From positions 62,001-126,000 of the forward strand of contig JAIRRJ010000075.1 in the NCBI GenBank assembly GCA_031256035.1: DNA of 64,000 nucleotides. The letters run 5' to 3'. The DNA is from Treponema sp. (GTDB taxonomy: Bacteria; Spirochaetota; Spirochaetia; Treponematales; Breznakiellaceae). Below are positions 55,777-64,000 of this stretch, in pieces. The translations under genes were made by a program, and so were the position numbers. Under the pieces are notes generated by a model. The model saw nothing but the letters and a program-made list of their open reading frames with translations, was not told where the DNA came from and searched no databases. The number at the start of each line of letters is the position of its first letter. The stretch's first letter is position 1.

Positions 55777-57589
55777 ATTTTTTCTTTTTACCCGGCGCGA
55801 TAACAGGCTGTGGATATTCCTGTTTGCGTTTCGGTAAAAAGTATTTGTTAATGATCACCTGCTGTACCAGTGTGAGAATGTTGGAAAAAATCCAGTATAT
55901 CAGCAGTCCCGACGGCATGTTGTAAAGAATGAAGAAAAACATTATCGGCATGACGTATAACATCATTTTCATCTGTGTGTTTCCCTGCTGATCGGGCGTC
56001 TGCGTAACTCTGCCGTAAAGAAGCTGCGACCCTACATAAATGAAAGGCAGAAGCCTCAAGGCTGTCCAGCCAAGAAATGGCAGCTTAACGCCTTCGGGGA
56101 AATTCCAAACCGATTCGGGAACGGAAAGATCGGGTATCCAGCCGGGAATAAACATTGCGCCGCGCAGATCAAAATGATTGTTAAAAAGGTTGTACATGGC
56201 GATGAAAAGAGGAATCTGGAGCAGCATGGGAAGGCATCCCGAAAGGGGATTGTAGCCCTCTTTTTTGTAAAATTCCGCCATCTCGGCGTTCATTTTCTGC
56301 GGATTGGCCTTGTGCTTTGCCTGCAATTCCTTGATCTTCGGCGCAAGCGCTTGCATTCGCAAAGTCGCTTCCGAACTCTTTTTTGTCAGCGGGAAGAAAA
56401 CTATTTTTACCAGCAGTGTAAGAAGAATAATCGCAACGCCGTAATTCGGGACTATTCTGTAAAAAATAAGAAGCAGCCACTTCAAAACTTTTTCAAGCGG
56501 AGAGAGAATCCCCCGCGTACTTGCAGCTTCGACAAGGTTCATGTCTTTCAGGCCAAAATCATTTTTGCCGGTGTTGTAAATCGCAAGCGTCTCCTGTGTT
56601 TTCGGCCCCAGATAAAAACGGTATGTATCCGCAATTCTGGACGCGTTTGCGGCAGGGCGGACGATGTAGAGTCTGGAAGCCGAAGGGATTCCCGGTTCCT
56701 GTTTTTCGGAGAAAGTAAGGCTGTATTGGGCAAGGTAGGGAATGGCGATGAAAGTAAAATATTTACCGGAAATCGCAGCCCATGTCGGGCGGGTATCAAT
56801 GATATCATTTACCTTTGCGCTTTTCCTTTTTCCGTTGATAAATGTCATGTACTGCCGGTAATCGTAACGGTTGTCAAGTTTTACAAATTTTGGACCGAGC
56901 TGCGGGCCAAAAGCGAGGGTATAGGCATTGCCGGAAAAATTAAAGCCCGGCACCGAATAGCCGCCGTCCAGGGTTATTGTCAGTTCAAACATATAATCAC
57001 GCGGTTTGAAATCGTACCGTTTTATCAGGCGGAATGTTCCGCCCGCGTTAGCTGAAGCTCCGGAGGGAATCGTAAAATCGCGGTAGAATTCCACCGAATA
57101 ATCAGACAAACGCCTCACATGAAAGAATGAAGTTACCGGCTGCGCGTCCATGCCGCCGAAGGCAACGGAAAAAGCATGAGCCTCATTAACGCCTGAAAGG
57201 ATCATGTCAACAAAATCTTCATTGTCAAAATGTTCCTTGAGTTTCAAAAAAGCCACATCGCCGCCTGAGCTGGTGAGCCTTACGGTCATCAGCTCTGTTT
57301 CAATGGTTACGTACTGTACCTGCTGCGGGCCGGTATCCGCCGTTTCCTCCGGCTTTTCCGGTTCGCCCGGCTGAACAGCCGAACCCTGCGCAGCAGACGA
57401 CTGTTCACCCGGCTGAATAGCCGACGGCGGCAATTCCTGAACCGGAGTGTCCGTTGCAACTACTGCCGCAGGCGGTTGTTGAACAGCAGGCGCAGTCTGT
57501 TTGGAGGGAAAAAAAACTCCCTGCGCCAGATAAAAACCAACCAGCACAACGATAGAAAGTATCACCGCTAAAATCGTATTTTTTTCCAT
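55775..57589 (-). CDS. yidC: Membrane protein insertase YidC
   Basis: A 604-residue YidC that inserts and folds inner-membrane proteins. The N-terminal helix (ILAVILSIVVLVGFYLAQGV) is followed by a large periplasmic beta domain. Five helices lie in the C-terminal third (WLLLIFYRIVPNYGVAIILL, LPMLLQIPLFIAMYNLFNNH, FLGWTALRLLPFIYVGSQLL, MMLYVMPIMFFFILYNMPSG, LIYWIFSNILTLVQQVIINK). The Gram-negative form with a long periplasmic domain is expected in spirochaetes. It ends in a basic GKKKK tail. It lies 24 bp after yidD and 223 bp before jag. Confidence 0.95.
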   Translation of the reverse strand: MEKNTILAVILSIVVLVGFYLAQGVFFPSKQTAPAVQQPPAAVVATDTPVQELPPSAIQPGEQSSAAQGSAVQPGEPEKPEETADTGPQQVQYVTIETELMTVRLTSSGGDVAFLKLKEHFDNEDFVDMILSGVNEAHAFSVAFGGMDAQPVTSFFHVRRLSDYSVEFYRDFTIPSGASANAGGTFRLIKRYDFKPRDYMFELTITLDGGYSVPGFNFSGNAYTLAFGPQLGPKFVKLDNRYDYRQYMTFINGKRKSAKVNDIIDTRPTWAAISGKYFTFIAIPYLAQYSLTFSEKQEPGIPSASRLYIVRPAANASRIADTYRFYLGPKTQETLAIYNTGKNDFGLKDMNLVEAASTRGILSPLEKVLKWLLLIFYRIVPNYGVAIILLTLLVKIVFFPLTKKSSEATLRMQALAPKIKELQAKHKANPQKMNAEMAEFYKKEGYNPLSGCLPMLLQIPLFIAMYNLFNNHFDLRGAMFIPGWIPDLSVPESVWNFPEGVKLPFLGWTALRLLPFIYVGSQLLYGRVTQTPDQQGNTQMKMMLYVMPIMFFFILYNMPSGLLIYWIFSNILTLVQQVIINKYFLPKRKQEYPQPVIAPGKKKK

Positions 57590-57613
57590 ATTCAGTCCTT
57601 CAATAAATTAATG

Positions 57614-57823
57614 TCAAGTAACAGGATCATAGCCGCCGGCATGAAAAGGATGACAACGGAGAAGCCGTCTGACAGCCAAAAGACATCCGCGTAAAATGCC
57701 GTGTTTTTCAACAGCCTCATATGCGTAAGATGAACAGCTTGGATAATACCTGCAAGCCGGCGGAAAATGAGGGGACAGAGCTAATTGATAAAATCGAATG
57801 ACCTTAAGCGCTATATTCTTCAT
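57614..57823 (-). CDS. yidD: Membrane protein insertion efficiency factor YidD
   Basis: A 69-residue YidD ([55 protein letters not shown]). It assists YidC-mediated insertion. The three conserved Cys residues and the GGYDPV ending are present. It overlaps rnpA by 4 bp, so it is translated with it. Confidence 0.93.
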   Translation of the reverse strand: MKNIALKVIRFYQLALSPHFPPACRYYPSCSSYAYEAVEKHGILRGCLLAVRRLLRCHPFHAGGYDPVT

Positions 57824-58209
57824 TTCAACAAACCGGCTTTTGTAAAAAGGGATTCAAGCTGCTCCATCCTGCCGGAAAGAGCCATTTTCCTGACATTGTC
57901 AGGCGGAGTTTCGGGATACATCAACAGGATCAGGTCATTGCCGCCTGAAAGTTTCGGCTGCATTAACCTGTACGCTTCCCGCGCAAGACGCCTGGCGCGG
58001 TTTCTTTCAACCGCAGTCCCAAACCCGCGGGAAAAAGTAAAACATATCCGGTTGTGGGGCAGATTGTTTTTCAACATAAAAAGTTTCGCACCCCGGCATC
58101 CGAAGCGCCTGCCCTTAAAAACCTCCCGAATCTCATCCCTTCCCTTTAGATGCTCCTGCCGCCTAAAACGGAAAGAGCTTTTTTCTCCCTTTATGGGAAC
58201 CTCATTCAA
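57820..58209 (-). CDS. rnpA: Ribonuclease P protein component
   Basis: A 129-residue RnpA, the protein subunit that helps RNase P remove 5' leaders from tRNA. The conserved signature is [20 protein letters not shown]. The start is a TTG at 58209, one base after the stop of rpmH, with only a weak site, so its translation probably depends on rpmH. The conserved N-terminus ([20 protein letters not shown]) follows a 13-residue extension. Confidence 0.93.
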   Translation of the reverse strand: MNEVPIKGEKSSFRFRRQEHLKGRDEIREVFKGRRFGCRGAKLFMLKNNLPHNRICFTFSRGFGTAVERNRARRLAREAYRLMQPKLSGGNDLILLMYPETPPDNVRKMALSGRMEQLESLFTKAGLLK

Positions 58210-58210
58210 A

Positions 58211-58366
58211 CTAATAAGGCTTTTTCTCGTCAGATGCTGATAACTTAATCCGGCCCTTTGCCCTTCGGCGTTTTAGAACCAGTTGTCCGCCCCGTGTTTT
58301 CATCCGCGCACGAAACCCGAATTTTCGGTTCCGCTTGACTTTACTGGGCTGATAAGTCCGTTTCAT
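58211..58366 (-). CDS. rpmH: 50S ribosomal protein bL34
   Basis: A 51-residue L34 ([51 protein letters not shown]). The start has AGGAG. It follows the usual rpmH-rnpA order. The C-terminal seven residues extend beyond typical L34 proteins of 44 residues and reach almost to the rnpA start. A promoter lies at 58457-58485. Confidence 0.95.
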   Translation of the reverse strand: MKRTYQPSKVKRNRKFGFRARMKTRGGQLVLKRRRAKGRIKLSASDEKKPY

Positions 58367-58456
58367 GGGATACTCTCCTATTTATATACAAGGAAGACTG
58401 TTACAAAATATGAAATTTCGGAACAACTGCCTTAGATTTCAACTACCTGATTTCTT

Positions 58457-58485
58457 AATATAGATTATTGAGTAAAAAAGGTCAA
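58457..58485 (-). promoter_or_regulatory. Promoter of the rpmH-rnpA-yidD-yidC cluster
   Basis: On the minus strand TTGACC (plus-strand 58480-58485) and TATATT (plus-strand 58457-58462) are separated by 17 bp. The start of transcription would be near 58450, about 84 nt before the rpmH ATG. Confidence 0.65.
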
Positions 58486-58502
58486 GACGGTATAACTACC
58501 TA

Positions 58503-59294
58503 TTGAACATATATTATACCTCTACCGGCTTTTTAGTTATCCTTCCCCAGAACGACTGCCACGAAATAGTGGACGCTATGCTGGATACAAATTACGGCGA
58601 GGACTTTTGTGTTGCCGATAATTTCAGCCCGGAATTTGTCTCAAGGCTAATGGAAGCCGGTTTTTTGGTTATGTCCGCAAAATATGAGGATTTTGAAGAT
58701 GGCTGTTTTTTGCTTCCCAAGCTGCATCTTGTCCGTTCTGCCTTGTTTTTTGAAAATTTGCACATAAAAAAGTCAATTCGCCGGCTTTTGCCACGGTATG
58801 AACTTCAGCCGAACGCGGAATTTGACCGGATTGTAGACCTTTGTGTGGAAAAACACGGCAGCGACTGGCTCACATCCCCCTTGATCGAATGTATCAGAAA
58901 GATACGGGATACTTCACCTTCGCCGGGCGTGCTTGCCCCGTCAGCCAATGCCTATCCCGCCTCATTCGCCCTTTACCGGAACGGAAAACTTGTTGCCGGG
59001 GAATTCGGCGTTGTCTGCGGCAGGGTCTACACAAGCTATTCCGGCTATTATGACGAAGATAACGCCGGAACTGTGCAGATTATCCTAACCGCCCAATACC
59101 TGGAAAAAAACGGATTTTCATTTTTTGACTTGGGGATGCCTCTGGACTATAAAACAGGCCTGGGAGCCGTGAATATCAGCACACATGAATTTGTGGAGCT
59201 TTTCAGGGGAGCAGTCAGAGAAAACCACGGCGCCGCCGACCGAGGCGCCGTGTCGCAGGATGTTTTTCAGCCTCTCTTTTTTCCGAAAATCTGA
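58503..59294 (+). CDS. Leucyl/phenylalanyl-tRNA-protein transferase-like (Aat fold)
   Basis: A 263-residue protein with the layout of Aat, which adds Leu or Phe from tRNA to N-terminal basic residues. Visible matches are DWLTSPLIECIRKI, YPASFALYRNGKLVAGEFGV, VCGRVYTSYSGYYDEDNAGT and GFSFFDLGMPLDYKTGLGAV (compare the IDCQ and HL-SLGA motifs). The N-terminal FLVILPQNDCHEIVDAMLDT part is less typical. The start is TTG at 58503 with no clear SD. It is divergent to rpmH. It could also be an Aat paralogue with another substrate. Confidence 0.65.
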   Translation: MNIYYTSTGFLVILPQNDCHEIVDAMLDTNYGEDFCVADNFSPEFVSRLMEAGFLVMSAKYEDFEDGCFLLPKLHLVRSALFFENLHIKKSIRRLLPRYELQPNAEFDRIVDLCVEKHGSDWLTSPLIECIRKIRDTSPSPGVLAPSANAYPASFALYRNGKLVAGEFGVVCGRVYTSYSGYYDEDNAGTVQIILTAQYLEKNGFSFFDLGMPLDYKTGLGAVNISTHEFVELFRGAVRENHGAADRGAVSQDVFQPLFFPKI

Positions 59295-59542
59295 TCGAAA
59301 TACCTTTCAACATCCACTTTATTTGTCAGATATTTGATTATGGCGCGGTAAACCAAAAAGGATGCAACGATTGAAGCGATAAAAATGAGAGCAAAGCCCC
59401 AGTACCGGTTCGCCTCCGGCAGCAGCGGCATAATAAATTTTATATACAGAAACGAAAACAACGCAAAACAAAATACGGTAACCAGAACATTGAACAGGGT
59501 TGCGCAAAGAATGAAAAGCAGGGTATTGAGCTTTTTATTCAT
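59267..59542 (-). CDS. Small membrane protein downstream of lspA
   Basis: A 91-residue protein from the ATG giving MNKKLNTLLFILCATLFNVL, with the SD GGAGAAGG. Two membrane helices (LLFILCATLFNVLVTVFCFA, WGFALIFIASIVASFLVYRA) and a charged tail (VDVERYFDQIFGKKRG) are visible. The start overlaps the end of lspA by 8 bp, and its 3' end overlaps the convergent Aat-like gene by 28 bp. The family is unknown. Confidence 0.72.
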   Translation of the reverse strand: MNKKLNTLLFILCATLFNVLVTVFCFALFSFLYIKFIMPLLPEANRYWGFALIFIASIVASFLVYRAIIKYLTNKVDVERYFDQIFGKKRG

Positions 59543-60062
59543 TTGCCTTCTCCTTTTTTGCTTTTTTGGGATTAATGAAAACTGAAACAAACATTACAAG
59601 GCAGCACACCACCACGCATGAATCGGCAACGTTGAAAGTAGGCCAGCGTTCAAAACCCAAAAACCCGTAAAACTTGACGCTGACAAAATCCACTACTCCG
59701 TCGGGACGGAAAATACGGTCAATAATATTTCCGATGCCTCCGCCGACTATTCCGGCTGCAACCCATCGCTGCAGGCGGCTGAATTCATCTGTTCTGAAAT
59801 AATACCAAACCAGAAAACCCAACACCAGAATGGGAAGAACTATGAAAAGCACCGGCTTGACTGCATCGGGGAGGCTGTCTCCCAGACTGAAAGCGATAGC
59901 CTTATTGCGCACATGATGAATCCACAGGAAGTCATTGTCAAAAACAGACTTTATTTCCCGTATTCGAAAGTTCTTTACAATAATGGCTTTTGTGATTTGG
60001 TCCGTCAGAATAATAAACGCCGTTAAAGACAACGGCAGGATTTTTTCTTTCAGGTTTTTCAT
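59535..60062 (-). CDS. lspA: Lipoprotein signal peptidase
   Basis: A 175-residue LspA, the aspartic protease of the inner membrane that cleaves prolipoprotein signal peptides. The two catalytic Asp motifs are GGGIGNIIDRIFRPDGVVDF and FNVADSCVVVCC. Four helices are present. It is essential for processing the many lipoproteins of this window. It follows the NIF3 gene by 20 bp. Confidence 0.95.
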   Translation of the reverse strand: MKNLKEKILPLSLTAFIILTDQITKAIIVKNFRIREIKSVFDNDFLWIHHVRNKAIAFSLGDSLPDAVKPVLFIVLPILVLGFLVWYYFRTDEFSRLQRWVAAGIVGGGIGNIIDRIFRPDGVVDFVSVKFYGFLGFERWPTFNVADSCVVVCCLVMFVSVFINPKKAKKEKANE

Positions 60063-60082
60063 AGTATCCTCCTTAAAAAAAA

Positions 60083-60862
60083 TTATAAACCCGTTGGAAC
60101 ATCAACAAATTCAGCGTTAATGCCAAGTTCGCCAACACAGTGCTGCATAACAGCGCGAAGCCCCCAGACCTCGGTGGAATAGTGGCCGCCGGCGATCATG
60201 TTGATCTTTCCTTCCAGACAGTCATGGTAAACTTGATGCGCGCTTTCACCCGTAACAAATAAATCCACGCCTTCTTCAATGGCATCCCGCACATTTGACG
60301 CACCCCCGCCGGACATTACTGCGGCGCTTGTATTTTCTTTTTTGCCGAAGGGAAAAATCCCCGTTGGCGGCCTGCCCATAAAGTTAATCTTTTTCACCGC
60401 TTCTTCAATTGTAACAGGTTTGGGAAAAGTTCCCTTATACCCGATTTTTCTGCCGCTGTATCCGCCGAAAGGTTCGATATTTTCCAGCCCCAAAAGCTGC
60501 GCAAGAACGGCGTTGTTCCCAAATTTGGGATGCTGATCCAGCGGTAAATGCGCCGCGTAAAGGCAGATGTTGCTGTCAAGCAAAAACTTGATTCTGTGCC
60601 TGAGGTTTCCTGCGATCCGCGCCGACGCACCCCAAAACATACCGTGGTGTACAAAGAGCATCCCCGCACCGGCGGCGGCAGCCTGCTGAAAAGTCTCCAA
60701 TGAAGCATCCACGCCAAAGGCAATTTTCCTGACAGGGGCGCCGTCATTATCAACCTGTATCCCGTTCAGCGAATTGTCATCTTTGGTAAAGCCTTCTATT
60801 TCCAGAAAACTCCTGAAAAAAGCGTCAAGTTTGGCTGTTGTAAATTCCGCGCTCACGGGCAT
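60083..60862 (-). CDS. NIF3-family dinuclear metal protein
   Basis: A 259-residue NIF3/YbgI protein. The metal-binding motifs are GMLFVHHGMFWG and ICLYAAHLPLDQHPKFGNNA, with GGASNVRDAIEEGVDLFVTG and IAGGHYSTEVWGLRAVMQH near the end. The family is widespread and its biochemical role is unproven; it has been annotated as GTP cyclohydrolase I type 2-like. Start MPVSAEFTTAKLDAFFR. It precedes lspA in an operon. Confidence 0.93.
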   Translation of the reverse strand: MPVSAEFTTAKLDAFFRSFLEIEGFTKDDNSLNGIQVDNDGAPVRKIAFGVDASLETFQQAAAAGAGMLFVHHGMFWGASARIAGNLRHRIKFLLDSNICLYAAHLPLDQHPKFGNNAVLAQLLGLENIEPFGGYSGRKIGYKGTFPKPVTIEEAVKKINFMGRPPTGIFPFGKKENTSAAVMSGGGASNVRDAIEEGVDLFVTGESAHQVYHDCLEGKINMIAGGHYSTEVWGLRAVMQHCVGELGINAEFVDVPTGL

Positions 60863-60940
60863 GAGTATATCACAAAGCCGGAGGATGTTCCAGTACTGAC
60901 AAAAAGAAATGAGCGGTATATATTATAGCCAGAGGATAAG

Positions 60941-62404
60941 ATGAAGAAATTGTTGATGTTTTTGCCCTTTCTGGTTATCGGCCTGTATTCAATTCAGTCT
61001 CAGGAAATTCCCGATTCTGTCCGCCGGACGGTTGATTACACCATCCGTTCTTCGGTTGATACCGGAAGCGCCTATGCCCATTACGCCAGTCAGCATCCTT
61101 CTGTTTTTACTTTTGTTAACAATGACGGCTCTGTAACTGTCTGCGTATCCGATGACAGCGCAAAGATGACATATATCTATGAATACTCAGCCGATCTTGC
61201 AGAGCGAAAAACTCATAAGTTTAAAAATGAACTTGATATGTTAGGCGCTTTTACAAAAGACAACGATGGAAGTTATTACTTTTTTTACGGAAGCAAAACA
61301 AACAGTAAAACGGTCAACAATATGGCAATGGTAAAATACGATAAAGACGGGAAAAGTGTCAGGTCATTCAAACTTGTAGCGAACGCTCCGAACAGCTTCA
61401 GCGGAATTCAAACTCCGTTTGATGCCGGCACATGCAGGCTGGAATTATCAGGTTCCATGTTAGCGGTATATTTTGCGCGCGGGATGTTTGATGGACACCA
61501 GGCGTCCTATGGTTTTGTACTGGACAAAAATACTTTCGCAAGAGTAGACAAAGGCGCGGCGACACACCCCGATGTAGGAGCCAATACTCAAATGCCGTAC
61601 GTCAGCCATTCTTTTAACGAGTTTATTCTGCCAGTTGACAACGGTTTTGTTTTTGTAGACCACGGCGATGCTTACCCAAGGGGTTTTACCTTTGCCAAAT
61701 TTCAAAACGGAGTAAACACCAAACGGTTGCATGCGTTTAAGTTCCCGGGGCAGGTTGGACAGAATGCAACTTTTTCAGAAATGGGCGGTCTTGCAAAAAC
61801 ATCCACTGGCTTTATTTTTACAGGCACACACGCGAAAGACGCAAGCACCCCGCGGAATTTATTGGTTCTTACAATAAGGGATGATCTCGGCGCTTATAAT
61901 CCCCCGGTTTATATTACAAATTACACAACTGAAAAATTTCATATAGCGCATCCTAAAATTACCGCAATGGATTCCGGAAAGTATCTTTTGATGTGGGAAC
62001 TGTACGGATTCGGAAGCGGTCAAACCGGTTATCAGGGCACACACATGCTCATCATTGACGAAAGAGGCAACAGACTGTCAGACATCAGGAAGATCGAAGG
62101 AGCGCGCCTGAACATGAATGACGTGTTACGCTACAACAAACAAAACGGAAAAATATATTGGTCAATTACCGACAGCAATAAATCCATTACTGTCTATGCG
62201 TTGGACATCGGTAAACCGGGCGCAGCTGCCATTCAGCAGCCTGCCGCTGCACCAGAACAGCCGCCCCCGGCAGCAAGCACACCTGCGCCTGCTACACCAT
62301 CGACTAACAACACGCCGACGCAGCCAAGCAACCCGTGGCCGGTACCCAAACCGACAACTCCGGCGCCTGCCCCGGATAAGCCAAAGAATACATGGCCGTT
62401 TTAG
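60941..62404 (+). CDS. Exported repeat-like protein with proline-rich tail
   Basis: A 487-residue protein with a signal peptide (LLMFLPFLVIGLYSIQSQ). The body has beta-propeller-like segments (GLAKTSTGFIFTGTHAKDAS, GKYLLMWELYGFGSGQTGYQ, NGKIYWSITDSNKSITVYAL). The last 70 residues are a Pro/Ala/Thr-rich linker (AAPEQPPPAASTPAPATPST). It probably lies outside the inner membrane and may span the envelope with the Pro-rich tail. It ends immediately before leuS, convergent, with adjacent stop codons. Family not recognised. Confidence 0.78.
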   Translation: MKKLLMFLPFLVIGLYSIQSQEIPDSVRRTVDYTIRSSVDTGSAYAHYASQHPSVFTFVNNDGSVTVCVSDDSAKMTYIYEYSADLAERKTHKFKNELDMLGAFTKDNDGSYYFFYGSKTNSKTVNNMAMVKYDKDGKSVRSFKLVANAPNSFSGIQTPFDAGTCRLELSGSMLAVYFARGMFDGHQASYGFVLDKNTFARVDKGAATHPDVGANTQMPYVSHSFNEFILPVDNGFVFVDHGDAYPRGFTFAKFQNGVNTKRLHAFKFPGQVGQNATFSEMGGLAKTSTGFIFTGTHAKDASTPRNLLVLTIRDDLGAYNPPVYITNYTTEKFHIAHPKITAMDSGKYLLMWELYGFGSGQTGYQGTHMLIIDERGNRLSDIRKIEGARLNMNDVLRYNKQNGKIYWSITDSNKSITVYALDIGKPGAAAIQQPAAAPEQPPPAASTPAPATPSTNNTPTQPSNPWPVPKPTTPAPAPDKPKNTWPF

Positions 62405-64000
62405 CTATAGAACAATATTCACCAGCTTATCAGGCACGGTGATCACTTTTACCGGTATTTTTCCTTCGGTCCATTTGAGAACGCCGGGAAGAGCAAAGGC
62501 TGTTTTTTCAAGCTGTTCCTTGCCGGTTCCGGCAGCGGCGGTAAACTTATCGCGGATTTTACCGTTCACCTGTACAACGACGGTTACTTCGTTGTCCACT
62601 GTCAGCCGCTCATCGTAGGAAGGCCATTTGCAGGCGGACACTGATTCCTTGTATCCCAGTTTTTCCCAGAGTTCTTCACCAAGGTGCGGCGCGTATGCGC
62701 TCAGCATGATTACCAGCGGCTCCCACAGTGCGCGTGGGATTTCAGCTAACTTTGCCAGTTCGTTGGAATAGATCATCATGGCGCTGATAGCGGTGTTAAA
62801 GTTGAGAGTAACGGTGTCGTCTGTCACTTTTTTGATTGTGCGATGAAGCAACTTTGTCAGCCGTTCTATATCTTCGGGTGAGAATTTCTCCGTTTTTCCC
62901 CCGCGGCACGCACGGCTACCTAAAGGCAGCCTATCGTCATTGCACTCACCAGATTTTTCCTGTGCCGGAACGTGTTGCATATGTTCGTCAACGTCCCTTG
63001 GCGGGACGCAATTACTGGTTCCCCATATTCTCTCCAAAAACCGGGTTACACCCACCAAGCCGGCAGTAATCCACGGCTTACTCACTTCCAGTGGACCCAT
63101 GAACATTTCGTAGACGCGCATGGAATCCGCGCCGTAATTTTTGATGATGTCGTCGGGGTTAATCACATTGCCGCGGCTCTTGCTCATCTTCTGGTTATCT
63201 TCGCCGAGGATCATCCCCTGGTTAATGAGCCGCTGAAAAGGCTCAACGGTGTTTACAAAACCGAGGTCATAGAGAACTTTGTGCCAGAAGCGGCTGTACA
63301 ACAGATGCAGAACCGCGTGTTCCGCGCCGCCAACATAGAGGTCAACCGGCATCCAGTAGTCGATTTTATCCTTTGCAGCGAAAGCCTTGTCATTTTTTGG
63401 ATCGAGGTAGCGGAGATAGTACCAGCAGGAACCTGCCCATTGGGGCATAGTGTTGGTTTCCCGTTTTGCCTTTCCGCCGCATTTGGGGCATTTGGTATTC
63501 ACCCATTCTTCGATACCTGCTAGCGGGGACTCGCCTGTGCCGGTGGGCGCGTAGGATTGTACCTGCGGCAGTAACAGAGGCAGTTCACTTTCAGATAACG
63601 GAATGATTGCAGAGCCATGCTCTGCTTCGCATTTGTCGCAATGTACCACGGGAATCGGTTCGCCCCAGTAACGCTGTCGGCTGAAAATCCAGTCCCGTAA
63701 TTTGTAGTTTACCGCCTTTTTGCCGATGCCCTTTTCTTCGAGCCATTCCGTTATGTGCTTTTTTGCATCGGCGGTGGGAAGGCCGTTAAACTGACCGGAG
63801 TTTACAGAGTAACCATCGGCAGAAGTACATTCAGCCGGTTCGCCTGAATAGCCGCTTCCTGCATCCGGTTTTTTATCAGCGACCACCTGAGTGATCGGCA
63901 ATCCAAACGCTTTGGCAAATTCCCAGTCGCGTTCATCGTGAGCTGGAACCGCCATGATCGCGCCGGTTCCGTAGGAAATCAGCACATAGTCGGCGATCCA
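62405..64000 (-). CDS. leuS: Leucyl-tRNA synthetase, C-terminal part (start outside window)
   Basis: The final 531 residues of a class I LeuRS; the gene continues beyond position 64000. It charges tRNA-Leu in the cytoplasm. The end of the editing domain (GTGAIMAVPAHDERDWEFAK), the synthetase core (LRDWIFSRQRYWGEPIPVVH) and the signature DNQKMSKSRGN are visible. The anticodon-binding domain includes HRTIKKVTDDTVTLNFNTAI. Residues corresponding to about 62891-63010 (CVPPRDVDEHMQH and on to SRACRGGK) form a 37-residue insertion, which is rich in hairpin DNA and absent from typical LeuRS proteins. Confidence 0.93.
   Translation of the reverse strand, partial: WIADYVLISYGTGAIMAVPAHDERDWEFAKAFGLPITQVVADKKPDAGSGYSGEPAECTSADGYSVNSGQFNGLPTADAKKHITEWLEEKGIGKKAVNYKLRDWIFSRQRYWGEPIPVVHCDKCEAEHGSAIIPLSESELPLLLPQVQSYAPTGTGESPLAGIEEWVNTKCPKCGGKAKRETNTMPQWAGSCWYYLRYLDPKNDKAFAAKDKIDYWMPVDLYVGGAEHAVLHLLYSRFWHKVLYDLGFVNTVEPFQRLINQGMILGEDNQKMSKSRGNVINPDDIIKNYGADSMRVYEMFMGPLEVSKPWITAGLVGVTRFLERIWGTSNCVPPRDVDEHMQHVPAQEKSGECNDDRLPLGSRACRGGKTEKFSPEDIERLTKLLHRTIKKVTDDTVTLNFNTAISAMMIYSNELAKLAEIPRALWEPLVIMLSAYAPHLGEELWEKLGYKESVSACKWPSYDERLTVDNEVTVVVQVNGKIRDKFTAAAGTGKEQLEKTAFALPGVLKWTEGKIPVKVITVPDKLVNIVL
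62891..63010. repeat. Palindromic in-frame insertion in leuS
   Basis: The segment contains CGTCCC-TTGGC-GGGACG (62992-63008) and GGCTACC-TAAA-GGCAGCC (62915-62932, one mismatch), with further short pairs between them. It encodes a stretch with no LeuRS homology between helices of the anticodon-binding domain. This resembles in-frame palindromic elements such as the Rickettsia RPE family. Confidence 0.55.

Noticed and set aside
58367-58502. Origin of replication next to rpmH
   Set aside because: No dnaA gene, no TTATCCACA-type boxes and no AT-rich unwinding repeats were seen in the 136-bp gap.

Overview
The window looks like a chromosomal segment of a host-associated spirochaete of the Treponema group, probably a gut (termite- or rumen-type) treponeme. 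The evidence is protein style rather than a marker gene. There are many lipoproteins and exported beta-rich proteins, InlB-type B-repeat and DUF1566 modules, a MurA with Asp in place of the fosfomycin-reactive Cys, a trimeric-type [FeFe] hydrogenase operon typical of sugar-fermenting H2 producers, and a spirochaete-like rpmH-rnpA-yidD-yidC-jag cluster. No rRNA or tRNA gene was found, so the species call is inference.

Layout. 0-13 kb is housekeeping and energy metabolism: a TPR protein overlapping a TraB protein, murA, deoC, a purine permease, then a minus-strand operon for an electron-bifurcating hydrogenase (NuoE-like subunit, GHKL ATPase, thioredoxin-like ferredoxin, NuoF-like subunit, HydA) with a recognisable promoter. 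13-17.3 kb is accessory: an orphan BrnA-like antitoxin, a beta-helix lipoprotein, an HU-like DNA-binding protein followed by a palindrome array, a complete hicBA pair (hicA starts with GTG) and a nucleotidyltransferase overlapping a small gene. 17.3-24 kb holds an acyl-CoA ligase with an XRE-cupin regulator, an XRE/ImmA-type module, a lipoprotein pseudogene broken by two frameshifts, and AraC and XRE regulators. 24-29 kb is a plus-strand cluster of zinc-ribbon and SH3-like membrane proteins, a 22-repeat MORN protein and a Tudor-like protein. 29-41 kb carries two more acyl-CoA ligases, an oxidoreductase, a Uma2 nuclease, a ClpP paralogue, a DUF4015 glycosidase, a Wzi-like outer-membrane protein and a DUF4062 protein.

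41.6-45.8 kb and 51-52.6 kb are unusually dense in DNA repeats: tandem hairpin arrays, a heptanucleotide repeat, nested inverted repeats, and eight copies of a 15-18 bp mini-palindrome (CGWACC-N3-GGTWCG) sitting between genes, inside a gene, inside a terminator and inside a rod-shaped RNA candidate. All three tandem hairpin arrays lie within about 30 bp of a gene for a likely DNA-binding protein. Two of these are paralogous HU/DUF4469 genes, and both are followed by arrays with the same 23-bp period but unrelated sequence. I regard this protein-plus-private-array pairing as the best candidate for an undescribed system.

45.7-64 kb returns to core functions: rpsU, an M23 peptidase, recJ, several lipoproteins, a DHH phosphoesterase, jag-yidC-yidD-rnpA-rpmH, an Aat-like transferase, lspA, a NIF3-family protein and the 3' part of leuS. 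The LeuRS appears to carry an in-frame insertion made of hairpin DNA.
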